Below, one piece after another: positions 11,601 through 20,786 of a DNA stretch of 64,000 nucleotides (the stretch's first letter is position 1; every line of letters starts with the position of its first letter). A model generated the notes under the pieces. It ran no database searches. It was given only the letters and a program-made list of their open reading frames with translations, and had not been told where the DNA came from. The DNA is taken from NCBI GenBank assembly GCA_949710005.1, contig OX453275.1, positions 26,265,218 to 26,329,217 on the forward strand, given 5' to 3'. The position numbers were made by a program, and so were the translations under genes. The DNA comes from Ricordea florida (lineage: Eukaryota > Cnidaria > Anthozoa > Corallimorpharia > Ricordeidae).

Positions 11601-13519
11601 CCTCAAGTCGCCGTAACTTTGGATGACTTAAGGGGATTTAAGAAATTGGATAAATCAAACGAGTTGATTAAGTAAGTTATACCACCGTAAGGTGAATGGG
11701 AGGGATTTAAGGCGACTTAAGCAAAATTCAGACAGAAAAAAGAAAAACTTGGCGACGTAAGCAAAATTCAGACAGAAAAAAGAAAAACTTGGCGACGTAA
11801 GGTCCCAGAGTAGGCTTTAAAATACTTCGTCGTTGTCGTTGCCGATCTTGTCTTGGACGTTAAAGGTCCGTTGAAATGGTTTCAACACTTCACCATCCTC
11901 CATTCATCGACTCACTTGTAAATTGTGTTGAGACCGTTTTTGAAACGCTATCGACTTTCGTGCAACAGAAGAAATGCTGAAGCGCGGTTGAGTAACAGTA
12001 AAAGGAATCAATTTAGGTTCGCTCTCCAGAACGACTTATTCAAACGGTTTGAGCATTTCGTTGGAAAACTTGAAATTGAACTTCAACAAATATCGAACGG
12101 ATGTTGAAACCCAGATAATAGTTTTGGGATTTGTCTGATACAGCCTTTTAAACAGTAATGGTGTTAAACCACTATTTCCTTTAACCCTTTCACTCCCAGG
12201 ATCTGAGTAGCAATTCTCCTAGGTGAGTACTACACATTCTTTTACAGACGAATTTTGAGAATTTGGTATAAGGTCAATTGATTATCTTCGAGATGATCAC
12301 TTTGTTCAATTTTCATAGTCAGTTTGCCTTGCATTGTAAAGTTAGGGAAGAGAGAATTTCCATTTTGATCACCTCTTGGAGTGAAGGGGTTGCCCATTTT
12401 TAACAGGTTATCGTTGTTTCATTACCGCAGGCTGCCACGCCCTCATGAACACGCGATTAGAGATAAACTGGGACGAAAACAACAGAGAGCAATTCATATT
12501 CCTGTACCTGATAAAACACTGTTTGTTTAAACTCCTTAAAATCAGTAACACAATTGACGAAGTAACGGGTAGAAAAGTTGCCAACCTTTTGTTGTTTTGT
12601 TGTGTGATATCTCTGTTGTTTACCGACCTCGAGGTCAGGATGGCTGGACATTGGCACCGGTCGTTTTTGCCTTGTTACCTCATGGTATGTACGTCATACC
12701 ATGAGGTATAGTGATGGTTGGATTGGTCACTCCATTCCCGTTAGACAATTAATTTATGCATTAAATCTGCATTAAATTTGAATGAAACAGGTTCTCCCCT
12801 GTCTCCCCTACTAGGTTTGATTTTGTCCACAAAGTCGTGCAATTGGTTTATGTTCACATATGTGGGGGGAGGGGGTGAGACAAAGTGCATGTTTACAAAA
12901 TGGCGTCTGTTGTGTTGAGCCCGACTCAAAGATTGTCAAGGCGGGTTTTTGTTCCTTTCGCCCCATCTTTGATCAAAATACACTATTGAATATCTCGCGA
13001 ACAAACAGGAAATGTGTTCAAGAATGCTTGATTGGAAAGAAATGGGTTTTAAAGTCTTAAAAGTGACGATGTCTCCAATTTGAACGACGAGTAATCGATC
13101 AGTCGTAGGAAGAGTGCACAAAACGAACTATTCGGAATAAACGCTTTATGGTCTGGGGAAAGAACAGCACGTCGTGGAATAATTACCACATACCATGAGG
13201 TAGCTCGAAGGAGCCTTTGATTTTCTGATGATCAGAGGCGCTAATAGGCCATATTTACTCACAAAAGAACAAGATAGCTTCATCTTACCGCTGGCTCAGA
13301 TAGCGCGGGCAGCCAATCACCAGGAGATAATTTGCTTCTTTTCAGTGAACGCTTTACTCGCGGGACCAGGGATATAATCATTGTACGGTAATTACAATCT
13401 TTTTCTTGCCGAGGCGGTCAGTAACGCTGTCGTGTTATGTTTTATTCCCCAGTGATGGCACAGAGACAGTCAACACAGAGGTGAACATTCCTTCTTCGCC
13501 GGATGTGAGTCGACTGTAG
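848..13519 (+). CDS. BAIAP2: BAIAP2/IRSp53-like I-BAR and SH3 adaptor, 5' partial
   Basis: Exons: 848-913, 2078-2164, 4766-4840, 5512-5573, 7202-7265, 8173-8243, 9550-9603, 9979-10157, 11171-11333, 13453-13519. All phases match, giving 291 codons to 13504. The first three exons encode the end of an I-BAR domain (SEERKRYCF, then RERLPAWF). Exons 5-7 encode an SH3 domain: KLRAIFSH, LSFKEGDLI, GWQYGE, SGWFPAAY. Exon 8 carries PPPDY, as IRSp53 does just after its SH3. Exon 9 is a proline-rich run (PPVPPPPPPPP). Family members link Rac/Cdc42 and membrane curvature to WAVE/Ena actin assembly in filopodia. Earlier I-BAR exons lie outside the window. The 3' end is uncertain: 13505 is a good donor (GTGAGT), but reading through gives a TAG at 13517-13519 and a C-terminus VSRL. 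No convincing further exon was found. A possible AATAAA lies at 15658. Family assignment is secure; the exact paralogue is not. Confidence 0.85.
956..1146. mobile_element. MITE family A, copy 1
   Basis: Terminal inverted repeats of about 58 bp: GTCATTACAGGGAAATCTC at the left is answered by its complement ending GTAATGAC at 1146. The inner part GTATATGTTGTAGYTCAAT faces its complement at 1091-1110. The same inner arms recur at 52505-52684. It lies in a BAIAP2-like intron. Non-autonomous DNA transposon is inferred from the structure. Confidence 0.75.
1165..1227. repeat. AT-rich TATAT microsatellite
   Basis: Short repeats of TATAT run through this stretch with one interruption. It is a simple repeat inside an intron. 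Confidence 0.8.
2285..2640 (+). mobile_element. LINE 3' end relic (CR1/L2/Jockey-like)
   Basis: The ORF at 2300-2482 reads YGDRAFSICAPKIWNTVP and then SSTVLFYKKKLKTFLF. This is the typical last segment of non-LTR ORF2 proteins in many animals. It is followed by a short untranslated end and a (TTA)n tail at 2591-2636, the usual 3' tail of such elements. It is 5'-truncated and non-functional, inserted in an intron of the BAIAP2-like gene. Confidence 0.75.
2916..3235 (+). mobile_element. SINE family A, copy 1 (tRNA-derived)
   Basis: A tRNA-like head contains A box (TAGTGTAGTGGTTAG) and B box (GGAGTTCGAGCCC) motifs. The body, with CACCCAGGTGTATAAATG and TAATGCTGGGGGTGACCCTG, is shared with copies at 8586-8905 and 19375-19606. 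The head is too mispaired for a working tRNA. Confidence 0.8.
3246..3312 (+). repeat. Dispersed repeat P, left fragment
   Basis: AAGCTTGGCATATCAACTCC followed by GATGGCGGGTT matches the repeat at 25555-25765. In that copy the sequence continues directly into GCTTATTTACATCTTGTAAT; here the continuation sits at 3839. This copy is therefore split by about 525 bp of other repeat DNA. Confidence 0.6.
3340..3534. repeat. Repeat with 45-bp perfect inverted arms
   Basis: The arms are 3393-3437 and 3490-3534, exact complements separated by about 52 bp. The preceding segment (TTTCTAAAGAAACTGGTGCT) and the middle (GACGTTTCGAGCGTTAGCCC) belong to a dispersed family also seen at 4908-5030 and 32461-32692. 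One arm alone recurs at 11641-11690 inside another element. Confidence 0.75.
3839..3985 (+). repeat. Dispersed repeat P, right fragment
   Basis: It resumes the family seen at 25610-25765 (GCTTATTTACACCTTGTAAT, then AAAGGAGCTTCACAGCC). It ends with GTGTCGAAACGTCGGGTCGG, a motif often found near ends of Penelope-like or related elements. That class link is a guess. Confidence 0.55.
4908..5030 (+). repeat. Diverged copy of the CTAAAGAAA dispersed repeat
   Basis: TTTCTAAAGAAAATGGTGCT followed by CAAATGAGTTGAAAGTAAGT and CTAACCTTTCAAGCC aligns with 3340-3480. The right arm is lost. Confidence 0.5.
5934..6305. mobile_element. MITE with GATTCAGACGCC ends
   Basis: The left end GATTCAGACGCCATACTTTT plus CATGAGCCGAAC is mirrored at 6270-6305 (GTTCGGCTCATGAAAAGC, GGCGTCTGAATC). 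Internal sub-repeats of the same motifs occur near 6010, 6130 and 6230. Related fragments occur near 47560-47685 and 60420-60530. Intronic. Confidence 0.7.
6371..6682. mobile_element. MITE with AGGGACCGTTCAT ends
   Basis: AGGGACCGTTCATG at the left is answered by ATGAACGGTTCCT at the right. The inside holds two C-rich runs with CTCATGCCCCCC in common. A partial relative (AGGGACGGACCATTAG and a G run) is near 3985-4030. hAT-type is possible, but no target duplication was identified. Confidence 0.6.
7439..7607. mobile_element. pogo/Tigger-like MITE
   Basis: The ends CAGTAGAATCTCGATT and AATTGGTGTTCTACTG form short inverted repeats with a TA directly left. The inside repeats CTCGAACC-type motifs. 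CAGTAGAA ends and TA targets are typical of non-autonomous Tc1/mariner-pogo elements. It lies in the intron between the two SH3 exons 7202-7265 and 8173-8243. Confidence 0.6.
8348..8586. repeat. 17-bp minisatellite
   Basis: About 14 head-to-tail copies of TGTGTCGTGTATTGATG, differing mainly at A/G positions (GTGTATT or GTGTGTT). It abuts the 5' side of the SINE at 8586. Confidence 0.85.
8586..8905 (+). mobile_element. SINE family A, copy 2
   Basis: A tRNA-like head (TAGTGAAGTGGTTAGCG, then GGGATTCAAGCCC) leads into the same body as 2916-3235: CACCCAGGTGTTATAAATGG, TAATGCTGGGGGTAACCCTG. A G-rich insertion marks the middle. Intronic. Confidence 0.8.
9301..9467. mobile_element. Double palindrome element
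   Basis: Two back-to-back hairpins share the stem TGCCATATAGTCTCCCGC. The first spans about 9308-9376 and the second about 9394-9458. The loops (GCCCATCACAATAGT and ACCATTGTGATGGGC) are themselves complements, so the whole is a palindrome of palindromes. It lies just upstream of the last SH3 exon (9550). Confidence 0.8.
9715..9936. repeat. Dispersed repeat C, copy 1
   Basis: GTAACAGGAGAATTGTG, GAATATTCTGAAAG, and then TAAATTTGGCCGGAGAATTC recur in order at 49360-49490, where the middle is shorter. Intronic; class unknown. Confidence 0.6.
10190..10362. mobile_element. MITE with GGTGCGTTC ends
   Basis: Inverted arms of about 48 bp: GTGCGTTCTTTTGGTATGAT near 10192 and its complement (CATACCAATGGAACACAC type) near 10344-10360, with GATCTCGGATCACAAATCCG inside. 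Intronic. Confidence 0.7.
10440..11030. other. CpG-rich unexplained segment
   Basis: More CpG-rich than its surroundings and open on the minus strand for 156 codons (10484-10954), with overlapping open frames on both strands. None shows a recognisable domain or exon signal fitting the host gene. It may be an old repeat or part of an unrecognised transposon. Confidence 0.35.
11386..11582 (+). mobile_element. SINE family B (tRNA-derived)
   Basis: The tRNA-like head TGGCGCAGTGGTGAGAGCG with B box GGGTTCGATTCGAGG is followed by TCCGGGTACTCCGGTTTTCC and a (ATT)n tail at 11560-11580. Intronic in the BAIAP2-like gene. Confidence 0.75.
11584..11820. mobile_element. MITE with internal 45-bp duplication
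   Basis: The ends AAGGCCTACTATAGGACCTC and GGTCCCAGAGTAGGCTTTAA are complements with a few mismatches. Inside, GCAAAATTCAGACAGAAAAA is present twice in tandem (about 11719 and 11763). The single arm TCAAACGAGTTGATTAAGTA at 11654 comes from the palindrome family at 3393. Confidence 0.65.
12181..12391. mobile_element. MITE family D (TTAACCCTTT ends), long form 1
   Basis: It begins TTAACCCTTTCACTCCCAGG and ends TTGGAGTGAAGGGGTTG. Inside are GTAGCAATTCTCCTA and ATTTTGAGAATTTGG. The same ends and the same size are found at 33446-33662. Confidence 0.7.
12676..12708. repeat. Short perfect palindrome
   Basis: TACCTCATGGTATG and its complement CATACCATGAGGTA surround ACGT-type loop bases. One half recurs at about 13190-13203, so 12676-13203 may be a larger inverted-end element. 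Confidence 0.6.
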
Positions 13520-16500
13520 ATCACGGTAGCATCGCTTTGGAATACGTGTTGCGTGACAGAAAAACTCGGTTTCTTGCATGACAGGCAACTTAAAACTGGC
13601 TTACATCAGTAGAAATCAAAATTACAACTCAACTATAGTTCAATGCACAAAGTATGATGAAACGTGGTACAAAAGTTCGTTGTAGTTAGTCAAACACTGT
13701 TGTAGAATAGTTTGTAACTATGATAATTGTAGATAATTTCCTTTGCGTTAACCCTTCCCCATAGTAATCAGCATCCCAGTTGTCCCCTTGATATCACATT
13801 AATAAATCCAGGCACTGAGAATGTAGAGAATGATGACAAAAAAATGAACTTTGGTGATATTAGCAGATTCTCCATACTTATACTTTTTGAAAGGTATGGG
13901 GACCTTTTAGGAGAATTTATATCTTGAAACTGGAGCTTCATTATAGGATCAATGCAAAAGTGCTCCTTGATTGGTATTTATAGGTTCATTGATATTTAAT
14001 TCCTTGGAATTGTTCGGTAATTTTTTCAGTGTTCTAGCTGAAGGAATTATATCATGTAAGAATACGTGATCTGTCACCCGTACTTTTGATTTTGCTCGTG
14101 TTGGACACGGGGAGAGAACAGGGTTTGACTGTGTTAACAGCTGCCTTGCAGAATCTGTCTGCTTGTGAAGCCGTCTTCCATCAATTCAATGTTTTCGGAG
14201 CGTAAATATCTGCCGCGTCAGCTTTCTTCGAATGAGTTTCAGTAACTCCGTGAAAGTAGCACATACAACAAAATCGCTCACTGGTTGATTGCAGGACACG
14301 TCATTACAGGGAACAAATTTGCCCGGCGATTGTTTTGTAACGTCAGTTAAGTGAGACATGCGTTGAAAAGATAAAGAATATTGGTCTAATTCTCGGCAGG
14401 GTAATTCTTGGCCTGTTTTGGCAGCGTTTTTGGTGTCTATTTGTTGCAACAAAATTACAGGTCGTTAGTTATGCCGTCTTGTTTTCCAACAGTTCATTTG
14501 CTATTCAGTATTGTTGTGAGGACTTAGCCCTTTCAACACAAAGGTTTTCAGTTAAAAAGGGTGATATTGTTGTTAAGGAATTAGTTGTTCAAAAAATCAG
14601 TGATTCGCGTGTTTTTCCGCCTGTTTTTCCGCCTTTGTTACTAATCCGCTGTTTTTATCGCGGGCGTTAGTGAGTGACCCAAGACTAACTGAAAAGTCTG
14701 AAAACGGCCATCTTGGTAATGTAATGTTTTGCTCGTCCTGAAGTTTCACTAAATGTAAAATTTCTAGGCTTTCTGATGAACCCATTCTGGCTGTTATATT
14801 AACAGGAACAGTAGTTATTTTCTAAAGAATTAAGGTAGACCTTTTAGGTGGCGTGCGGACTGTGGGCAGCCTTCCCAGCGTTCTTGGTTTGTCGAGCTTG
14901 AAGCTGAAACAAAGACCCACTCGCGATTTCACCATTTCATTTAGATGTGAAATCACACAGATTTTACGCCTAAACAAACAACTAAAACAACGTCACGATT
15001 CATGAAGACAGAGCTACGGCTTGTAGAGGTAGAATGAAAATTGTTTTGTTGATAAATGGTACTGAACGTTGTTAGAGCTGTGTATTGCCTCGTCATGTTA
15101 TGTCTTGTTTTTATGTTTTGGCATTCGACAAACTCTGAGGGGCTGCCCTTATCTTAGACAGAAACCACGCATAGTCCCTGGAAAATAATTTCTTTGTCAT
15201 TGTGAAAGAGCTAAACGTATCACTCTACTTGTAAACTTTAGAAACCTTTGAGTGAAGAATCGTTCGAGCGATGAATGAAATCAAGACGTAGTGCTTCTTT
15301 CGTTTCTCTTGCGCATCTGAACGATTTTGAGAAACACTTGGAATCTTTGGATTTCACAGTGTTTTATCAAGTCGGCGGTTGATCCATTGCTTGATAAAAA
15401 CGGACTTTCAGCGTTTGTTGCAGTCGCATAATAGACAAAAAAACAGAATTATATAGGAAATGACTGTATGATAGTAACATGTGACGATGGAGTAATTTAT
15501 TTGATTTATTTAGTACTCTTCTGGAAGATGAATATTGGCTCAGTAGGGTGGTGTGGGGTGTCTTTTTCATGCCCCAGATGTATTCAGTTTCTTTTTTTTG
15601 CGTAGAATTTATCCTTAGGAAGTTTTTTGTCCTCCTGAAATTGTATAATTATTTTACAATAAAAACAAGAAAGCGATTTCATTAAGTGTTGTCTTTTTGT
15701 GTGTGTGGCTAACACGAGGTGTGTAGCCACATTGTAATGTGGCACGATCAGATTTATTTATTTATTTATTTGTCGTACAATGCTTTTTCTTTTCTTTTTT
15801 TTTGAAAAAAATTACCGGTGTATTTATACTAAAACAATTATTCACCTCAAGCTCAGTGATTCTCGGTGAATATTAACCTCGACTTCGTCTCGGTGAATAT
15901 TCACCGATAATCACTAAGACTTCGGCGAATAATTGCTAAGCGAATTAAAAAAAGTCAGGATACAAAAAGTCGAATTAGATTGATTGACAGGGAAGTCGTG
16001 TATATATAATCTAATTTTTGACAACTGTCTACTTGAATATTTGTTGATATCGTGAAGAGAACAGTTTCAACGGCAACTGCAGAACTGAAAATGCCTCCTT
16101 AGGCGCTTTCCATTCAAAAAAAAAAATTTCCGAGAGGTCAAAGTAGACCACCTTAAAACGTAGTCCCTGCGCGCCTTAAGACGATTCTAGAACTTGAACT
16201 TATACAATGAATCCGGACTTCTATTTGTTTTCATTTTATTACATTTATTTACTTATTTATTGACACTTTATTTGAATCTTATGAACCTCCTAGGATTAGA
16301 GTAAGCTATTTAGAAGTGTAGCGAGCACGGAATTAACACGGAGAGTAAATCACCTAAAAAACTTTGTTAAACGAACAGCGATGGTTACAGCGACAACATT
16401 TAAGACCTGAACAGTCGCCAGACTTAGAATATTATTACCAAGAGAGCCCAAAAAGCGTACATAACCGTACAGACACGAACATATACGTTTTAAATTCACA

Positions 16501-16830
16501 TCACAGTACAGCAATGCCCATTAGCTTTTCGTGGAATTGTCTCTCTGCGTCTTGTACGTATCGCCCCAGGTGAAATGCTTAGCACCCACAAAAAAATATC
16601 CCCGAACTTCATATTCTAATGCACAGCATCAGTAATAAAATGTTTCCAAGCTTCACCAACACTTCTTTTTCTTCGCAGGAGTCAGACGTCAGACAAAGGG
16701 AGAACATAACTTTGCGCGCAAATATTCTTGTCCAAGACTCTGACAAATTTATGTACAGCATTGTATTGAAATGCATTGTGCTGTATTGTGTCGTTCTAGA
16801 ATGCATTGTTGAACTATTGTTATGGCTATT
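13520..16830. other. Gene-poor region after BAIAP2-like gene
   Basis: Possible 3' UTR and intergenic DNA. It holds an AATAAA at 15658-15663, a (TTTA)n run near 15752-15772, and an imperfect inverted repeat near 15838-15950 around GGTGAATATT motifs. No exon with family similarity was seen. Confidence 0.45.
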
Positions 16831-17083
16831 TAGAAAACATTCCCAAGAAAGTACGCGCGCTGATTGGTTAGAAATCGTGTTTCTATAACTCGATAGAAAC
16901 ACAGAACTAGCACGAGCTGTTCACGTAATGATGACGCGAGCAAAGAGAATTTACATTTTGATAATCAAAGCTAACAAGTTGCTTTTCTTTTTTTCGTCGC
17001 GGTGTTTTCTAAAAGAAATAGAAAACATGTTCTTCGTGTTTCTATTAAGTTATAGAAACACTCGTGAAAGTTTGGGAGAACTC

Positions 17084-17114
<31 letters not shown>

Positions 17115-17115
17115 C

Positions 17116-17146
<31 letters not shown>

Positions 17147-17203
17147 CTTTCACTCGTGTTTCTATAACTCGATAGAAACACGGTACATGTTTTCTATTTC
17201 TTA
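16831..17203 (+). mobile_element. MITE family E, copy 1
   Basis: About 373 bp, rich in nested inverted repeats: CGTGTTTCTATAACTCGATA occurs in both orientations, and GAAAGTTTGGGAGAACTCG faces CGTTCTCCCAAACTTTC. The outer motif TAGAAAACAT faces ATGTTTTCTA. Near-identical in reverse to 54641-55014 and a little more diverged from 27851-28225. The 79-codon open frame across it is a by-product of the palindrome. Confidence 0.85.
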
Positions 17204-17775
17204 AATAATACAATACAATTATACTATGCATAAATTTGTGGGAGCCTTATTGGACAACCCTCAGAAATAGAAACAAGTAGACAAAAATTTACTTATCGAC
17301 CTATTTGACTAGCTTTACCTTTTTAATTACTGAATTTTATTACTGAAAGCGTCCAAAGAAGATGTAAACTTTTTCAATTCGTTAATGATAAAAACGGAGG
17401 CACGATGCAGAAAACAGATCAACACGCGGAGCCAATTGTGATATAATTATATTTCTCTGATACTCGCTAATGATTAATGTAATATATTATTAATAATAGA
17501 ACTTATTGAACCTCCCAATCAGGGTTTTTTTCAGATCCATTGTACTTTATAGTAAATACTTAACTGATTAGACAGATGAGAAACATAGGCTAAGATATCT
17601 AAACATTATTATCTAAAATTAAAGCTATCAGTAAGAATTGAAATCTCCTTACTAACAAACTGTGCATCAAAATGGAAATCAAAACAAAATTTTCCCAGTT
17701 TCTTCTTTCATGTATTTAAGCTGTCAGCTTCAGTAGAGAATTCCAAAGGGAAATACAACAGCCATATTTTAGGGA
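17204..17775. other. AT-rich intergenic stretch
   Basis: No gene, RNA or clear repeat recognised. Confidence 0.4.
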
Positions 17776-18005
17776 GGCAGGGTGATCAAATGGTTAGGGC
17801 GCCAGACGTTTAGTCTGGTTATCCCGGCTTGGATTCCTGCCCTAGCCTGACCACTAGCGGTAATGTTATACTGAGCTTCAAATCCTTTACCACATTTGTA
17901 AATGGCCACCTGCATGGTCCAGCGCCTCACATCAGCTGGGATTCTTAACGAAGTATATGATCTGTTTGCAATACTTGTTTCTCTATTTAGCTCGATCAAA
18001 GTAGA
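17776..18005 (+). mobile_element. SINE family C-like (tRNA-derived)
   Basis: The head AGGGTGATCAAATGGTTAGG, then GGCTTGGATTCCTGCCC, has A and B box character of a diverged tRNA. The body contains GGCCACCTGCATGGTCCAGC. Only one copy is in the window, so the family is inferred. Confidence 0.45.
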
Positions 18006-18063
18006 GACTATAATATATGTAATATATTTATGTCAGCGGGCTCCTGATTTATGTATCATTTAT

Positions 18064-18112
18064 TTACATACATACATACACACATACATACACACATACA
18101 TACATACTTTAT
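18064..18112. repeat. (TACA)n microsatellite
   Basis: Runs of CATACATACA with CACA interruptions. Confidence 0.85.
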
Positions 18113-18224
18113 TGCAACTCCCTAAAAGGGTTTTTCAGTTATTTATTCTCTTGAGTCAAAAAATTAGGCTTGTTTGTCGTGTTTTGTTATCTTTGATAGT
18201 TTGAGCGTAGATACTTCTAAAAGG

Positions 18225-19085
18225 AATTTATGTAAGTAAGTAAGTAAGTAAGTAAGTTGCCTTTATTTAAACACGATGTAGATAAAAGCTGACAAGCTTG
18301 TGGGGTTGTGTAAAATTAAAGTATTAATAAAAATTAAATTAATATTTACAATCATTTAAGCTATTTACATTTGGATTTATAAAACTATTTACATTTGAAT
18401 TTAATTTAAAAACTAGCGCTAAAAGTAGGTAAAATCTTTCTGTTTAAAATTAGTGGTTGACACAGATAAAACTTTAAAATTGAAATTAATAAAAACATCC
18501 GAAGTTTTAAGCATGTGGACGAGGTCCTTTCGACGTGTCACATTTGCCAAGTCCTTATGTTTAGTTGCGAGCGTATTCCAGAGTACGGAGCCTCTGTAGG
18601 CTAAGGAGTCTTTCATATAACGCGTATTAAAACGCGGCACTATCAAAGATTCGCGTGCCCTAGTTGAGATCTTATGGTCTCGCTTCGCAATAATGCATTT
18701 ACTTAAGATGGTGGGTAATGTGTCGTTATATGCGTTTTGCACGAGCTTCAACACGGCGAATTTGTAATGGAAATTGATATTTGTCCACGCAGACCGTTCT
18801 AGTACTTCGGTGGAAGCCATATCTTTGGGCAGATTATAGATAATTCTAGCGGCTCTACAGTGCAGTCTTTCAATGGAATGAATGAGTTCTGTATTGCAGC
18901 ACGATCCCCACAGAACTAAGCCGTAGTTCACGGAGGGCAATATGATCTTAAAGTCGTTGTTGATTGGCAATTCGACCACCTGAGAAAGTGAAAATTTCAA
19001 ATCACTTCCCGAATTCCTTTGGGCGTTAGCCTTAGAATTGTGAATAAAAAGAACCAAACGAGGTAAAGAAACATTTTTTTTATCT
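18225..19085 (-). pseudogene. LINE ORF2 C-terminal relic (CR1/L2-like)
   Basis: On the minus strand 18419-19057 is open for 212 codons with no proper ATG at its start. The residues GLVLWGSCC, IERLHCRAARIIYNLP and YRGSVLWNTL are the usual end of non-LTR reverse transcriptase proteins (thumb and C-terminal region). The catalytic palm is missing, so the copy is 5'-truncated. On the same strand the element ends in a (CTTA)n tail, seen on the plus strand as GTAAGTAAG at 18229-18257. It sits between the BAIAP2-like gene and the GPCR. Confidence 0.85.
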
Positions 19086-19374
19086 CGATGGAACCAGGTG
19101 TACAGTCAGTGTTAGCTCTGTTTCAGCATTCACCTACTATGCAACGTGATTTAAAGTCAAATGGAACGGTATTCATATCTGTGGTCAACTGAGCGATTAT
19201 ACGAGTGAACCATGTTAATTGTTGTGGGCTGTTGGTCATTGAGGAAATGACTTGATCGGCTGTAAAACTTTATGGTTCAATCAACTACATTCGATCTTCA
19301 AGACCTAGAAAGTCTGGAGTCGATCAGTCCATGGAAAACAACTTATTCGCACTCGCTTCTCCCCGTCCCAAGTT

Positions 19375-19606
19375 TCTCGTGTGTCAGAGTTCTGAGCAGA
19401 AACCCCAGAGTTCTAGTGATGATATTGTGTTGCTTCCTTAGGCAAGAAACTTCACTCCACACTGTCTCTCTTCATCTCTTTTTTAAACGGGGACCCGGCG
19501 ATGAGATCAAGCTGTGGGTGAGATGGACTAGCATCAAATCCATGGGGGTGAAACGTTACTCTCAGGTGCTAAATGCCATAAGCTCACTCCTTGGCACACT
19601 TTTCTT
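19375..19606 (+). mobile_element. SINE family A, copy 3 (degenerate)
   Basis: TTCTGAGCAGAAACCCCAG, TTCACTCCACACTGTCTCTC and ATGGACTAGCATC align with 2950-3130. The tRNA head is mostly lost. Confidence 0.6.
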
Positions 19607-19772
19607 TTGAGTGTGCAAATGTCGGCGAAGAAGTGTTTCGTAAACAATTCTCCTGATTTTTTTAAAAGTTTCGTAATTCTAACGACGGATAAATAACTGG
19701 GCTTGCTTATATTTATATAGCACGGAGGCTGACTAGTCCGCTTGAGCCATCAGTCCTGAACACAACCAAAAG

Positions 19773-20786
19773 TCATTCTGAGACGGACTTCGTTTTTCGC
19801 AACTTAATTACTACCAGAAATTTTTTCCTCAAAGATCTGTTGGTGGCTCCGTAAATAAAAGGGTTAATAGCCGAGCTGAGGAATGTAAAATAAGTATAAA
19901 CCAGCTCACCCTGTCTGGGGTACCGTGGATCTGTCAGATTCAAACTCAAGATGTCAGTTATCACAACTGGAACCCAACAAATCAGGAAACCGAGCATCAC
20001 TGTGAAGAATGTTTTGGTGATTTTAACTTCTTTGATTCGTTTTCCCAAAGGACGAGAATCAGCGTCGGTTTGAACTGCGACTTGGAAAGATTTTCTTTTA
20101 ACGAACCTAAAAATTGAGAAATAACAAAATGCCATTACACACATGGGGACACCGAAGAATAGAACGCTGAGGACGTATGACGAGACTTTGACCAAACCGG
20201 GGTCTGCTAGAGTTGAAAAACACCCCGCTCGTCTTGGATTCAATGTAATTCTTGCCAAACCCGTGGCGGGAGAAATTGTCATGAGAGCGGAGGCAAAAAA
20301 CCACTCGGCCGCAATGAGAAGTAATGTACCATCCTTGGTAAAGATTTCCTTGAACCATTTTTGTTTTACGACACACAAATAGCGATTAGCAGCGGTTATC
20401 GCCATCATATGCAAGGAACAGCCGATTAAGATAAGACCAATTACGGCTTGAAACCTGCACACAAACTCCTTCACGTCCACAGGATTTACAGGCTTAATCC
20501 ACTTCCTGTTTACAAGAATATACACTGTCCATGGCATGACAAAAACGGCGCTTAGCAAATCTGTTGCAGTTAACGACAACATCAATAGATTGGTCGAACT
20601 ACGGAGAAGAGTTCGCTTGGTACAAAAGACAAGACACACGAGTAGATTTCCGCAAAAAGTGACCGCATTCAACGCTAAAAATACTGCAGACTCTTCCACC
20701 ACCAAATACAAAGGTCTAGCACGCAACTGTTCGAAGTACTTTGGAGCGAGCCACCAATAAGAGATATACGGATCAGATGAGTTCAT
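19773..20786 (-). CDS. Intronless class A GPCR, melatonin-receptor-like
   Basis: 337 aa in one exon. The ATG at 20786-20784 (MNSSDPY) is chosen because the frame upstream has only a TTG and then an in-frame TAA. Class A landmarks: GN in TM1 (N47), LTATDLL in TM2 (D76), C110 and C189 for the TM3-ECL2 disulfide, NRY at 134-136 in place of DRY, W162 in TM4, CWVP at 270-273 in TM6, and NPFIY at 308-312 in TM7. N2 is a likely glycosylation site. The short loops and NRY resemble melatonin and related orphan receptors, which are expanded as intronless genes in corals and anemones. True melatonin receptors usually have NAxxY in TM7, so binding of melatonin should not be assumed. It should act at the plasma membrane through G proteins. 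Its ligand is unknown. Confidence 0.9.
   Translation of the reverse strand: MNSSDPYISYWWLAPKYFEQLRARPLYLVVEESAVFLALNAVTFCGNLLVCLVFCTKRTLLRSSTNLLMLSLTATDLLSAVFVMPWTVYILVNRKWIKPVNPVDVKEFVCRFQAVIGLILIGCSLHMMAITAANRYLCVVKQKWFKEIFTKDGTLLLIAAEWFFASALMTISPATGLARITLNPRRAGCFSTLADPGLVKVSSYVLSVLFFGVPMCVMAFCYFSIFRFVKRKSFQVAVQTDADSRPLGKRIKEVKITKTFFTVMLGFLICWVPVVITDILSLNLTDPRYPRQGELVYTYFTFLSSAINPFIYGATNRSLRKKFLVVIKLRKTKSVSE

Noticed and set aside
14141..14205. Possible terminal exon after CTTGCAG (NLSACEAV...)
   Set aside because: In phase and open for about 17 codons, but with nothing to tie it to the family. Short open stretches like this are expected by chance.
16671..16888. Possible further 3' exon of the BAIAP2-like gene after a TTCTTCGCAG acceptor
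   Set aside because: The acceptor is good, but the encoded residues turn hydrophobic and run into the MITE. No similarity to the family was seen.
16928..17167. 79-codon frame also present at 54678-54917
   Set aside because: Its exact repetition is explained by the MITE. The sequence follows the palindromes, and the peptide has no known fold.
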